29,872 bases of DNA from JBAZGG01 sp041653015. GTDB lineage: Bacteria > Bacillota_I > Bacilli_A > RFN20 > CAG-826. The stretch is taken from NCBI GenBank assembly GCA_041653015.1, contig JBAZGG010000012.1, positions 1-29,872 of the forward strand, given 5' to 3'. Position 1 is the stretch's first letter. Each line of letters opens with the position of its first letter. The notes under the pieces are model-generated. The model saw nothing but the letters and a program-made list of their open reading frames with translations, did not search any database and had not been told where the DNA came from. Position numbers and translations under genes: made by a program. Below are positions 6,797 through 15,180 of the stretch, one piece after another.

Positions 6797-8407
6797 TTAC
6801 TTTTTTGTATCAATAAAATGTGCAATCTTCTCTAATCTTTTCAGATCTCTTTTTTTCAAATGCCAGCCAAGGGCTTCTTTGTTTGCGAGCAATTGCTCGG
6901 TATTTTTTACACCGACGAGAACGATTGAGTTTGGAATATAGTCAAGAATAAATCTCATCGCGATCGATGAGACGCTTCTGTTATATTCGCTCGACAGTTC
7001 TTTTAGAACGCACACCATCTGCATATTGTGTTTAAATCGCTCGCCATGAAAATTGACATATTCTGGCCTCAATCGGCGATCCCCTTCTTCAAAAATGGTG
7101 TTCTCGTCGATACGACCTGCAAGAATACCTTGGCCTAAACTCCCCCACGTCAAAGGTGTGATGCCAATTCTATTCAAGAAAAAGAAATCGTCTTCGTTCT
7201 CTCTTGTGGCGAGCGAATATTCATTTTGCAAAGAAGAGATTTGCTTGTCATACTCTTTTAATTCTTCGAGATCTTTGCCATGAATATTCGAAAAACCATA
7301 GGCGCGAATGCGCCCATCTTTTTTGAATGACTCCAATGTGCCTATAACATCTTTAAGCGGTGTCGTTTCGTCGCGATAATGAACTTGAAATAAATCGATA
7401 TAATCGGTTTGCAATCTCTTTAAACTCTCATTGAGGGCTTCATTCATATATTCAAAGGAATTGTCATAAAATGTTTTGCCATCTTTTCTTCGACAACCGC
7501 ATTTAGTAGCTATAATAGCTTCACTTCGCCGGCCTTGAATGGCTTTGCCTAAAACGATCTCGCTTTCACCTAAACCATAGATATCCGCGGTATCAAAGAA
7601 ATTAATGCCATTATCCAATGAGGCGTGGACAGCCTCGATGAAATCATCCTCATTGGTTTTGCCCCATCCATATCCACCCATCGGGCATCCACCAAAGCAG
7701 ATCCTTGAAACTTTTAAGGATGAATTGGCTAATCTAACATGATTGTGATCTTTTCGTCTTATATGAAAAATCTTCATGATGACGAGGATTACTGTTTTAA
7801 AAAATATTGACAAGTCGGTGAAAAAGGAAATTTTCATCGCATACTCTAATCTCAGGTTAATTTTTTCCTTAAGAACATATTTTTCATATGCCTCATCAGC
7901 GTTAGAACTGCCCACTACGCTTTGTAAATCAACAAACTTCATCGAAGAAAAATCAGTTATGCCCGGTCTCACTTCAAGAATGTATTTTTCAAGACCTCGG
8001 TAATCGTTGACATATTTCAGAAGTTCTGGACGAGGCCCGATGAAAGACATAGTGCCCATTAGAACATTAAACAATTGAGGTATCTCATCAAATTTTGTCG
8101 CCCTTAATAGCTTTCCTATTTTTGTGATTCTAGAATCGCGATACGCTGTCGTTCCTCCACCGATTTTGTCAGCGTCTTTCACCATGGTTCGAAATTTGAT
8201 GATATGAAAGGGCTTGTTGTGGTATCCACCGCGCTCTGGAGCATAGAAAACTGGTGCTCCAGATGTGAGTAAAACAAGAAACATTAGAATTAAAATCAAT
8301 GGTGATAAGACGATGATTAACAACATGGACAACAGAATATCGAAAAGACGTTTTACAAAATGATTATAAAATCCATTTGTCTTTTTTCTCAATATCGCAT
8401 CATTCAT
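6797..8407 (-). CDS. fusion of undecaprenyl-phosphate sugar-1-phosphate transferase and aldo/keto reductase
   Basis: 536 aa from the ATG at 8407, preceded by AGGAAGG at ideal spacing; a longer frame to 8434 lacks such a site. Residues about 12-218 form a complete monotopic sugar transferase of the WcaJ/PglC type: one N-terminal hydrophobic helix (22-48), KFRTM (71-75), the catalytic Asp-Glu pair in KFDEIPQ (D107, E108) and GPRPE. It would attach the first sugar phosphate to the lipid carrier. Residues about 222-536 form a complete aldo/keto reductase with the catalytic tetrad Asp272, Tyr277, Lys302 and His343 (FDTADIYG, TKCG, QVHYRD). No stop or frameshift separates the halves. The 4-base ATGA-type context with the upstream GT2 gene and the 3-base gap to the dehydratase place it in the core of the operon. 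The reductase may act on a keto-sugar nucleotide, which is inference. The fusion appears unusual. Confidence 0.88.
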   Translation of the reverse strand: MNDAILRKKTNGFYNHFVKRLFDILLSMLLIIVLSPLILILMFLVLLTSGAPVFYAPERGGYHNKPFHIIKFRTMVKDADKIGGGTTAYRDSRITKIGKLLRATKFDEIPQLFNVLMGTMSFIGPRPELLKYVNDYRGLEKYILEVRPGITDFSSMKFVDLQSVVGSSNADEAYEKYVLKEKINLRLEYAMKISFFTDLSIFFKTVILVIMKIFHIRRKDHNHVRLANSSLKVSRICFGGCPMGGYGWGKTNEDDFIEAVHASLDNGINFFDTADIYGLGESEIVLGKAIQGRRSEAIIATKCGCRRKDGKTFYDNSFEYMNEALNESLKRLQTDYIDLFQVHYRDETTPLKDVIGTLESFKKDGRIRAYGFSNIHGKDLEELKEYDKQISSLQNEYSLATRENEDDFFFLNRIGITPLTWGSLGQGILAGRIDENTIFEEGDRRLRPEYVNFHGERFKHNMQMVCVLKELSSEYNRSVSSIAMRFILDYIPNSIVLVGVKNTEQLLANKEALGWHLKKRDLKRLEKIAHFIDTKK

Positions 8408-9239
8408 TCTTGGCCTTCCTTTTGCGAAGAACATGCTTATACATCCATCTTTTCATGCACGCCGGTTGCAGAGTAAAAAGATCTGTCTCTAGAGAATAAA
8501 ATTTATATTGCCACCACGAAATATAAGCCGTTTGGTACATGTGTTTGCGAAGAGCTCTGAGATTTTGACGAAGCATCTTGCCCGATCTCCGCGAAATCTG
8601 TCCTTCGCCGACTCGAACGCATACCGCTGGCTGTTGTATATTTGAACAGCGAGCGCCAGCCTGAATCAGGGAGATGACGAGCGAATAGTCCTCTCCAAGT
8701 CGAAATGTATTATATCCGCCAACGGAAAGCACCATGCTTTTTTTATACATGATCGTGACATGATTGATGGGATTGCGCTTTTTTGACATTTTGACTATTT
8801 CATCATGACTTTGAGGCTGATATTTTGTATACAATGGTTTATCAATCGACTCATTGAATTCAATAATCGCCCCACCGACGACATCAAACCCTTCATTGAT
8901 TCTTTCGAGTTCAAGCCTCATCCTATCTGGACACGATATGTCATCAGAATCCATTCTCGCGACGATTTCGTTGCGGCAGATAGCAAAGCCTTTATGGGCG
9001 GCGCGACCCGGTCCAACATTTTCTTTTAAAGGCAAGATGTCGATCATTCCATGATATTTAATCTCGTAATCATGAACAATTTTATTCAATTCATCGGTCA
9101 AAGGGCCATCGAGGACGATGACAAATTGATCAGGGGGAAGCGACTGAGTGACTATACTCTCTAAACTCTTTGCAAAAAAAGAAGGGTCTTCCTTTGCATA
9201 GACGCATTCAAGGACGGAATATTTTTCAAATTTTTCCAT
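8400..9239 (-). CDS. family 2 glycosyltransferase
   Basis: 279 aa, cytoplasmic or peripheral. The GT2 (GT-A fold) pattern is clear: an N-terminal strand with SLESIVTQSLPPDQFVIVLDGP, then NVGPGRAAHKGF, then the metal-binding RMDSDD (DxD-type) followed by CPDRM. It transfers a sugar from a nucleotide donor to the lipid-linked oligosaccharide; donor and acceptor cannot be read from sequence. A basic C-terminus (KHVLRKRKAK) suits membrane association. The stop overlaps the start of the sugar transferase fusion by 8 bases and the gene starts 18 bases after the lipoprotein gene, so it is an operon member. The ribosome binding site is weak. Length is normal for a short WcaA/EpsE-type enzyme. Confidence 0.88.
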   Translation of the reverse strand: MEKFEKYSVLECVYAKEDPSFFAKSLESIVTQSLPPDQFVIVLDGPLTDELNKIVHDYEIKYHGMIDILPLKENVGPGRAAHKGFAICRNEIVARMDSDDISCPDRMRLELERINEGFDVVGGAIIEFNESIDKPLYTKYQPQSHDEIVKMSKKRNPINHVTIMYKKSMVLSVGGYNTFRLGEDYSLVISLIQAGARCSNIQQPAVCVRVGEGQISRRSGKMLRQNLRALRKHMYQTAYISWWQYKFYSLETDLFTLQPACMKRWMYKHVLRKRKAKNE

Positions 9240-9257
9240 AGATGCTTCGGTTAAAAA

Positions 9258-9818
9258 CTAGCCTCCCCAACGCACGCTTCTAAAAGTGAATTTAAGCGAG
9301 ATGGTCGTGCCATCATCAAGAACAAAACTATTAACGGTGAGTTCAAGCTGAAAATAACTGATTAATTGAAGGGTGTACTCCCCTATCATTCTAGAATCCG
9401 TTGATTCTGTAATAGTGAAGTAATACATCCCGGTATCGGAATGTGGGATTCCTGTTCCGTAATATGTTCCTTTCGATTCGATCAAAGGGTGGTCTGTTCC
9501 TATTCTCTGATAATTGAACTCAAAAACGCCTAATTGAGGTGCTGGATTTTCATTCGTGATTTCAGGTATATGCATTTGAATATAAGTCAGTTTGGACGGC
9601 ACATCAAAATAACCTGAATTCTTAAAATCTCGTCCGCACGCTGTTGAGTCGCCAGCGCTAGTGCTGACTGTGGTACAGGTTGTATTATCCCAAAGTTGCT
9701 CAAGATTAAATCTCTCCTCAAAGAAATTGTGGCGGATTGTCACCGTATCCCATTGGCACGAGGCCAAAGCGATCGCACTGAAGAACAACACAGTAAACTT
9801 TTTAACTGAAGCTCTCAT
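9258..9818 (-). CDS. putative lipoprotein of unknown function
   Basis: 186 aa from the ATG at 9818, chosen because GAAAGGTG sits 6-7 bases upstream; a longer frame to 9851 has no such site. The N-terminus MRASVKKFTVLFFSAIALASC is a short lipoprotein signal with lipobox LASC, so lipid attachment at Cys21 is predicted. The mature part is beta-strand-rich. It holds two further cysteines near residues 48-60 (TTCTTV, TACGRDF), which could form a disulfide, and repeated hydrophobic/polar alternation such as GTYYGTG, MYYFTITES and LQLISYFQLELTV. I do not recognise a family. It overlaps the end of the polymerase-like gene by 17 bases and precedes the GT2 gene by 18 bases, so it is made with the polysaccharide enzymes. 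A role in polymer export or attachment at the outer membrane face is only inferred. Confidence 0.7.
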   Translation of the reverse strand: MRASVKKFTVLFFSAIALASCQWDTVTIRHNFFEERFNLEQLWDNTTCTTVSTSAGDSTACGRDFKNSGYFDVPSKLTYIQMHIPEITNENPAPQLGVFEFNYQRIGTDHPLIESKGTYYGTGIPHSDTGMYYFTITESTDSRMIGEYTLQLISYFQLELTVNSFVLDDGTTISLKFTFRSVRWGG

Positions 9819-11208
9819 ACAATTCACCTTTCTTTTCGTAAGATTTCGCAAGCGCGATAGGCGTCAGGACAACAGCGAAGTTGTAAATGAATATGCTGGC
9901 AGATCCAGAAATGCCTAGTATGACTTGTTCCGCCATCGTTAGAACGAGGAACGATATAAATATTGCGATAGAGACAACGGCGACATTTTTATTAAATTTA
10001 ATATTTCGCACCATGACGAGGAAAATGTAGCTCAAAAGCAGCAGATAAATGCTGAGCCCGATTATTCCATAGCTACAATAAATATAGATGAAGCCGTTGT
10101 GAAACCATCGATTAGTCTCTCCAGACATGTAATACAGATTGTAATTGGCGAGAGTCTTTGAGTAGCCAAAGAATAGAGATGGTCCCCTCATCATGTAGAA
10201 AGCCAAGTTCCAAAGTTCGGTTCTTTCTTCGAATGTTTTGATGGAAGCATTAATAAATAAGCTATTCATCATCGAATTGAGTTTAGGAACAGCGAGTACC
10301 ACAAAAATTCCGGCGGCGCACACAACGACGAGAGAACCGATAATAATCGAATTTCGAATAGGGTGCTTTTTGTAAGAAAACGCAATCCAAAAAACAAAGC
10401 CTACAAAGAAAAGTAATACTGCACCTATAACGGCGGTTTTGCACAGCGATAAAATAGAGAAAATAAAGAACAGACCAACACATATACCGTATATGATCTT
10501 GTGATATTTTTGTCTCGTGATTATAAAACAGACCGAACTGGCAATAATGGCTTGTAACAAGAAATCGCCAAAGTCATTTTTGGAACCAAATGTGGCTTGA
10601 ATAATGATATCATAACCGCTATATCCACCATCCGTATAACTCAAGAGTTTCATGTACTCAGCACGCTCAAAAATAATTGAATACGTACATTCGGCAAGCA
10701 TTAAGAAAATAACGGGCAAAAGAATATATATGAGGTGTTTACGACTTCGCACACAGTAAGGAAAAATAAAGAGAAAGCAATAGGCAAATGACAGATCAAA
10801 AAACAATGAAACAGTACTTGAAATGTTATCTTCCATACCGATTTGAATACTCGATATCGTCGTATATAAAAATTGTGGATCGGTATAAGATGTGACAAGA
10901 AAAGTTGGAGAAAATAAAGGAACGAGCATCGAAGTGGTCAATAGTATTGAGAATAATATTATCCAAGGGTAATTCGGTCGTATTCGATACGATATTGAAA
11001 TGCAAACAGCATATAAAACGAAAATTAAGGCGATCATCCCGCGATAGATGAGCTGAGTGGTCCCTTTCGAAACAAAGTCTCCGAGAATCGGAACTGAATA
11101 TGCAAAATATGGCAAAGAGACCAAAATAAAATACGCAATAATGAAAGGAATAAACATTTTTTCAAATAGTTGCCGTTTATTTCTAATAAAGTTAATTAAT
11201 TTCATCAT
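9802..11208 (-). CDS. O-antigen ligase/polymerase-like (Wzy/WaaL) membrane protein
   Basis: About 468 aa with roughly ten to twelve hydrophobic helices and one large extracytoplasmic loop in the second half. That loop carries MNSLFINASIKTFEERTELWNLA and FFGYSKTL; the R-x-E-L-W pattern is typical of O-antigen ligase/Wzy-like proteins that polymerise or ligate lipid-linked glycans on the outer face. The open frame extends to an ATG at 11286, but a strong promoter (-10 ending at 11287) would start transcription inside that extension. The ATG pair at 11208/11205 (MMKLINFIRN) is therefore preferred, although no good ribosome binding site precedes it. First gene of a five-gene operon. One of three such proteins in the window, so which is polymerase and which is ligase cannot be told. 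Confidence 0.8.
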   Translation of the reverse strand: MMKLINFIRNKRQLFEKMFIPFIIAYFILVSLPYFAYSVPILGDFVSKGTTQLIYRGMIALIFVLYAVCISISYRIRPNYPWIILFSILLTTSMLVPLFSPTFLVTSYTDPQFLYTTISSIQIGMEDNISSTVSLFFDLSFAYCFLFIFPYCVRSRKHLIYILLPVIFLMLAECTYSIIFERAEYMKLLSYTDGGYSGYDIIIQATFGSKNDFGDFLLQAIIASSVCFIITRQKYHKIIYGICVGLFFIFSILSLCKTAVIGAVLLFFVGFVFWIAFSYKKHPIRNSIIIGSLVVVCAAGIFVVLAVPKLNSMMNSLFINASIKTFEERTELWNLAFYMMRGPSLFFGYSKTLANYNLYYMSGETNRWFHNGFIYIYCSYGIIGLSIYLLLLSYIFLVMVRNIKFNKNVAVVSIAIFISFLVLTMAEQVILGISGSASIFIYNFAVVLTPIALAKSYEKKGELYESFS

Positions 11209-11286
11209 AAGTATAAATGGGAATAATATCTTTGTAATTATATCATACTGCGCAACCGCGTGCGAAGTTTTGAATAATGTTATCAT

Positions 11287-11315
11287 ATTGTAAAAAATGA
11301 ATCGGAAAAAGTCAA
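11287..11315 (-). promoter_or_regulatory. promoter of the leftward polysaccharide operon
   Basis: A -35 box TTGACT (11315-11310), 17-base spacer and -10 box TACAAT (11292-11287). The predicted start is near 11280, downstream of the longest possible ATG of the polymerase gene. A second possible site, an extended -10 TGATATAAT at 11245-11237, lies downstream. Confidence 0.6.
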
Positions 11316-11352
11316 AATAGACAGCTGAAATTTGTCCGAATAAAAAAGAAGT

Positions 11353-11383
11353 TTGTGTATTTAAAAAAGAAACATAATATAAT
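11353..11383 (+). promoter_or_regulatory. promoter of the lone plus-strand polymerase-like gene
   Basis: A perfect -10 box TATAAT occurs at 11378-11383. The -35 region is poor (best match TTGTGT at 11353-11358, 19-base spacer). Predicted transcription starts about 8 bases before the first ATG, implying a very short leader. It is divergent from the promoter at 11287-11315. Confidence 0.45.
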
Positions 11384-11397
11384 TTTGTGTGAGAAGA

Positions 11398-12705
11398 ATG
11401 ATGAATCAGTTGAATAAGGCTTTTAATTTTATAGACAGAAATGCCATATTTTTTAATTTCGGATTAGCCTTTATTTGTTTTGGCACCCTGATAATACCAT
11501 CATTCTCATCTGGGTCTCTGCCTGGTTTGATCTATCGTGCGGCCGTATTATTGTTGCTCGTATTATTTGCCTTCATTCTTTGCATCACAAATAAATTGAA
11601 AAACATTATTTTGTTTATCTGCATGGCCATATATGGTCTTTCAAATATCTTAGTAGTCTCTCTCATACAATGGACTAATGCCGGCAATGGAGACAGTATT
11701 TCCGTCATCACAAGATTGAGCGGAATTGCTCAAGTATTAGGAATTATGACTATTGCTCTCATATCGTTTATTGTTATCAGGAAGAAATTTTCGCGATTAC
11801 AGATACATATATGCCTAGCTATGACATTATTATTATCATTATTATCTGCCGCATATGCGCTTTGTTTTCAATTCGATGTCATCATCAATTCTTTCTTTGC
11901 TGAGCACGCAACGCTTTATCAAGTCACATCCTTTTTTAATGATAAGAACGCTTTCGGCTGTTTGCTAATGATCGGAATGATCGCCGCATTCTTTTTAGCG
12001 GAGCTATCTAAAAAAAGTCGCTATTACTTCTTTATGATTCCGCTCATTCTTCTACTCATCGTATCGAGGGCCAAAATTGCAATTTTATTATGCTCATTGT
12101 TTGGATTGACTCTTCTCATATATAAACTCATCACTAATTGGAAAAGACATAGGATCACAGTTGTGACGTGTATGTCTTTGCTAGTTATATTAAGCACATC
12201 GCTCGTTTTGTTTTTACTAATTCCTGCGATTCATCAAAGCGGCGTTGCAAATCAAGTTTATTATTACATCACCCGCACTTTTATTAACGATGGAATAGCG
12301 ACTGTCACCGAAAGGTTTGAAAAATGGAATAATATCTCCTCTCTCTTCTCTTCTCCTCTAGTCATTGTTGGATATGGGGAGCGAACTTCTCTATTTGTCA
12401 TCGATGCGCTAAGAGGATACAAAAACGCTGATAACGTTTATATCTCAACGCTTCTTGAAGGCGGATTAATCAAACTGCTTTTATATTTCGGATTCATTAT
12501 AAGTTGCATCTATTACGCTACAAAATCGATAAATAAAAAAGAATCCCTAATCTACTTCCTTTCATTTATCGGCTTGATGCTCATCTATGGATTCTTTGAA
12601 GATGTTTCATTCTTATCGACGAGTGCTCTGTCGATGGTAATCTGTTCTTTCCTAGTGATTTTGCCGAATAGTTTCCAAGTTTACGAGAAAAGATCACTTC
12701 ACTAA
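11398..12705 (+). CDS. Wzy/O-antigen polymerase-like membrane protein, only plus-strand gene
   Basis: About 435 aa from the ATG at 11398; GTG at 11389 and ATG at 11401 are possible starts, and GAGAAG lies immediately upstream. The protein is almost wholly hydrophobic with about eleven helices. A large polar loop between late helices (about residues 295-355: TRTFINDGIATVTERFEKWNNI, then VGYGERTS) has the arginine/glutamate/Trp layout of Wzy/WaaL loops. It is expected to act at the outer membrane face on lipid-linked repeat units. It is transcribed against every neighbour. Its last 12 bases overlap tail-to-tail with the GT4 gene on the other strand, leaving no room for a dedicated terminator. 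Its own promoter suggests separate control or late insertion into the locus. Confidence 0.78.
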   Translation: MMNQLNKAFNFIDRNAIFFNFGLAFICFGTLIIPSFSSGSLPGLIYRAAVLLLLVLFAFILCITNKLKNIILFICMAIYGLSNILVVSLIQWTNAGNGDSISVITRLSGIAQVLGIMTIALISFIVIRKKFSRLQIHICLAMTLLLSLLSAAYALCFQFDVIINSFFAEHATLYQVTSFFNDKNAFGCLLMIGMIAAFFLAELSKKSRYYFFMIPLILLLIVSRAKIAILLCSLFGLTLLIYKLITNWKRHRITVVTCMSLLVILSTSLVLFLLIPAIHQSGVANQVYYYITRTFINDGIATVTERFEKWNNISSLFSSPLVIVGYGERTSLFVIDALRGYKNADNVYISTLLEGGLIKLLLYFGFIISCIYYATKSINKKESLIYFLSFIGLMLIYGFFEDVSFLSTSALSMVICSFLVILPNSFQVYEKRSLH

Positions 12706-13902
12706 TTTTTCGTATTCTTGAATATAGTTCTTCACCATTTCTTCTTTGGAATATTTATCGTGCGCTTCTTTTTCAATTCGCTTATGAGAAACAGTTTTCG
12801 ATTTTGCAATCCATTTGTCAACCACACTTGACAATGAGTCGATGTCCCCATACTTGACAAATGATGAATATTTGCTCAAAGCGATTGATTCTGGCCCACC
12901 AGCACAATAGCCGACAACTGGCGTTCCGCAGCAAAGAGATTCAGGAACAGCCATTAAGAACGTCTCGCGCTTATTCGGTAAAAGAGTTAATGAACTGGCT
13001 GAATAGAGTTGGGCTAATTCTTTTTGTGAATTTAAACGTCCGATAAAGATGACATTTTCTGGGGCTTTAATAAAATTAGCGGTTCCTGCAACGACAAAGA
13101 TTAATCTCTTATTGTTGATGTGACGTCGAGCAATCTCTAAAAAAGTCGAACCTCCTTTTTCGGGAAAAGAAAAATTTGAGGTGACATTTAGAATAATTTG
13201 CTTGTTCGCAAACTTTTTTGACCAATGAGTCCTATCATATCTCTTAAAAATATCACAGTCGACACCATTTAGAACAGCGCTGTGTCTGCTATGAGAAAGA
13301 ATTAAAGATTTTGATGCTCTGCTACTCACCCACGGTGAAACTCCCACCGCAATAAACTTCTTATATTCGGAAAATGCATTAGCGAATAAAGTGTTTGATT
13401 TACTGACATTATCCTTCATGAAATTGTTGTCGATATCATGCAGATATGGGCAATCATGACAGCCTTTTATAAATCGTTGGCAATCGTTTGCGTAACCGCA
13501 TGTCCCAGTGTACATAAATTCAGCGTGAAGAGTTAGAATAGAAGCCATTCCAGCGCGTTTAATTTCATTAATAAAGTATGGCACATCAATGAAAAAACCA
13601 TTGAGGCAATGAATGTGAATAATATCGGGTTTAATCTCATGGATTTTTGCTAAAATTCGCTTTGTATTTTTGACGGAACAGGAATAATACAAACCAGTAA
13701 AAAGAGCTTTGATATGTGATCTGTGGGCAGCAGACTCGCTGCCAATTTTAAAAACATGAGAATCGTCTTCAAAACAATTTTCGCCGCGACCAAATATCAC
13801 ATAATTATCAATTTTTAATTGGTCGAGTCCGAGTTTGATATCGTGAACGATTTTCCCAACCGAACTCTTATCATATGTAGCGTTAATTTGAATAACTTTC
13901 AT
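12694..13902 (-). CDS. GT4-type glycosyltransferase with a Cys4 cluster
   Basis: 402 aa, GT-B fold. The N-terminal domain begins MKVIQINATYDKSSVGKIVHDI, with the acceptor-side loop after KPDIIHIHCLNGFF. The C-terminal donor-binding domain has ILNVTSNFSFPEKGG and the E-x7-E region in AVPESLCCGTPVVGYCAGGPES. Cys135, Cys141, Cys148 and Cys151 form a compact C-x5-C-x6-C-x2-C cluster in the N-terminal domain, probably a structural zinc site seen in a subgroup of these enzymes. It transfers a sugar from a nucleotide donor to the growing lipid-linked glycan; the specificity is unknown. The start overlaps the previous gene's stop (ATGA). Its end overlaps the plus-strand gene by 12 bases. It closes a five-gene run (unknown membrane protein, rfbA, rfbB, glycosyltransferase, this gene). 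Confidence 0.88.
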   Translation of the reverse strand: MKVIQINATYDKSSVGKIVHDIKLGLDQLKIDNYVIFGRGENCFEDDSHVFKIGSESAAHRSHIKALFTGLYYSCSVKNTKRILAKIHEIKPDIIHIHCLNGFFIDVPYFINEIKRAGMASILTLHAEFMYTGTCGYANDCQRFIKGCHDCPYLHDIDNNFMKDNVSKSNTLFANAFSEYKKFIAVGVSPWVSSRASKSLILSHSRHSAVLNGVDCDIFKRYDRTHWSKKFANKQIILNVTSNFSFPEKGGSTFLEIARRHINNKRLIFVVAGTANFIKAPENVIFIGRLNSQKELAQLYSASSLTLLPNKRETFLMAVPESLCCGTPVVGYCAGGPESIALSKYSSFVKYGDIDSLSSVVDKWIAKSKTVSHKRIEKEAHDKYSKEEMVKNYIQEYEKLVK

Positions 13903-15179
13903 ATCTTGTTCCTTTTTTCAAGGGTGCCTTTTATCACCATCAAAAATTTATTTGCGTTTTTATCTAAATTAAAATCAGCTTCGATTAATGAGTGGGCGTT
14001 TTGCACATATCGAGCAGATTCAACTTTATTATTCAACAAATTGACGAGAGCAGACTTGAGTTCCCTGATATCCTTCACAACTGCGGCACATTCAGGATGA
14101 GCGATAAAGTATCTGATGACATAAGTATATTCTGGACCGACCACTAATAGAGGAGATAATCCACCGAGTAAATCAGCCGTCTTACATGAAAATGTCGCTC
14201 CGATAAGCATTTTATCTCGCTTGCGAAATGACTCAATATTAAACGCGATTGGCGAGGAGTGAATCGCTTTTTGAAACTCGCTGTATGAAAGCGGGCCAGA
14301 AAGCATTATGTTATCAATATTTCTAAACGATTTTTTTGCAAGTTTAAAATTCGGTGAAATAACTCTCAGTTTATTTTCGCTCGATATCTCTTTTAATGCT
14401 CGAGCAATCTCGATAATCGTCATGTCGCGTCCTCGATCAATGTTCCCAGCATATGTGAACAGATGCACATCCTGTGGATTGGTCTCAGCATCGATTTTTG
14501 TCGACATCATTATGACCTTTGAATCAATTTTGAACTCTTTATCATAGAGGGATTTTAATCCGCTATGAAAGACAATCGTCTCGTCTGCGCATCGGTAGAG
14601 CCTTCGATAAGCACTTCGCACTTTTGCATAAAAAATTCGTGACAGAAATGAGAAGAATGATGGGCGATGAAAATACTCGTCTTCGGTCGTGTAAACAACG
14701 ATGGGCAAATCGTATTGTTCTTTTAAATATATCGCCAAGTCTATCACAAAAACATTGCGCGAAGCATTTAACACGATGATGTCGGGTTTTGCTTGGATTA
14801 TTAGATCTGCAACGTTTGTTCGATCCCATTTGCCATGCTTCCATATAAATTCTCTAAGCAAAAGCGAAAGAGCGGAATGCGTGCCAGATGCTTTTTTTGA
14901 AAAGGTTGGCCTCGTGATGCTCGATTCATCAAAGGTGATAAACTGACCGATATTTTTTGCTTTGAAAAAACTTTTCATCTTCTCTCTGTCGCTGAGTTTT
15001 AGATATCGGCATCCGGTTTTAACATCTGGATTCGGTCCAGAAAAATATATCATCGACAGATTAGAATCAGGGATAGAATGTGCCAGTTGTTCCATGACTC
15101 TTCCATTAGCATTTCGCGAAGAAAAAGCATTGCTTGAAACAAATAGTATATTTGGAAATTGTTTATCGTCTCGCGACAT
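13899..15179 (-). CDS. GT-B glycosyltransferase (GT4/GT1-like)
   Basis: 426 aa. The N-terminal Rossmann strand (FPNILFVSSNAFSSRNANGRVMEQL) has the glycine-containing loop of GT-B enzymes. AKPDIIVLNASRNVFVID and VVYTTEDEYFHRPSF follow, with a C-terminal domain at LFTYAGNIDRGRDMTIIEIARAL and later KTADLLGGLSPLLVVGPEY. There is no membrane segment or signal peptide. The donor-site E-x7-E motif is less obvious than in the next gene, so the donor and even the exact family are uncertain. It starts one base after the rfbB stop, with AAGGAAG inside the end of rfbB as ribosome binding site, and is therefore tightly coupled. It probably adds one residue of the repeat unit, possibly using the dTDP-sugar made by the adjacent rfbAB products (inference). 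Confidence 0.78.
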   Translation of the reverse strand: MSRDDKQFPNILFVSSNAFSSRNANGRVMEQLAHSIPDSNLSMIYFSGPNPDVKTGCRYLKLSDREKMKSFFKAKNIGQFITFDESSITRPTFSKKASGTHSALSLLLREFIWKHGKWDRTNVADLIIQAKPDIIVLNASRNVFVIDLAIYLKEQYDLPIVVYTTEDEYFHRPSFFSFLSRIFYAKVRSAYRRLYRCADETIVFHSGLKSLYDKEFKIDSKVIMMSTKIDAETNPQDVHLFTYAGNIDRGRDMTIIEIARALKEISSENKLRVISPNFKLAKKSFRNIDNIMLSGPLSYSEFQKAIHSSPIAFNIESFRKRDKMLIGATFSCKTADLLGGLSPLLVVGPEYTYVIRYFIAHPECAAVVKDIRELKSALVNLLNNKVESARYVQNAHSLIEADFNLDKNANKFLMVIKGTLEKRNKI

Positions 15180-15180
15180 T

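Noticed and set aside
8408..8434. Longer N-terminus for the sugar transferase fusion
   Set aside because: It extends into the GT2 gene and lacks the AGGAAGG site that precedes the ATG at 8407.
11209..11286. Longer N-terminus for the polymerase-like gene from the ATG at 11286
   Set aside because: The promoter -10 box TACAAT ends one base before this ATG, so the start codon would not be in the transcript.
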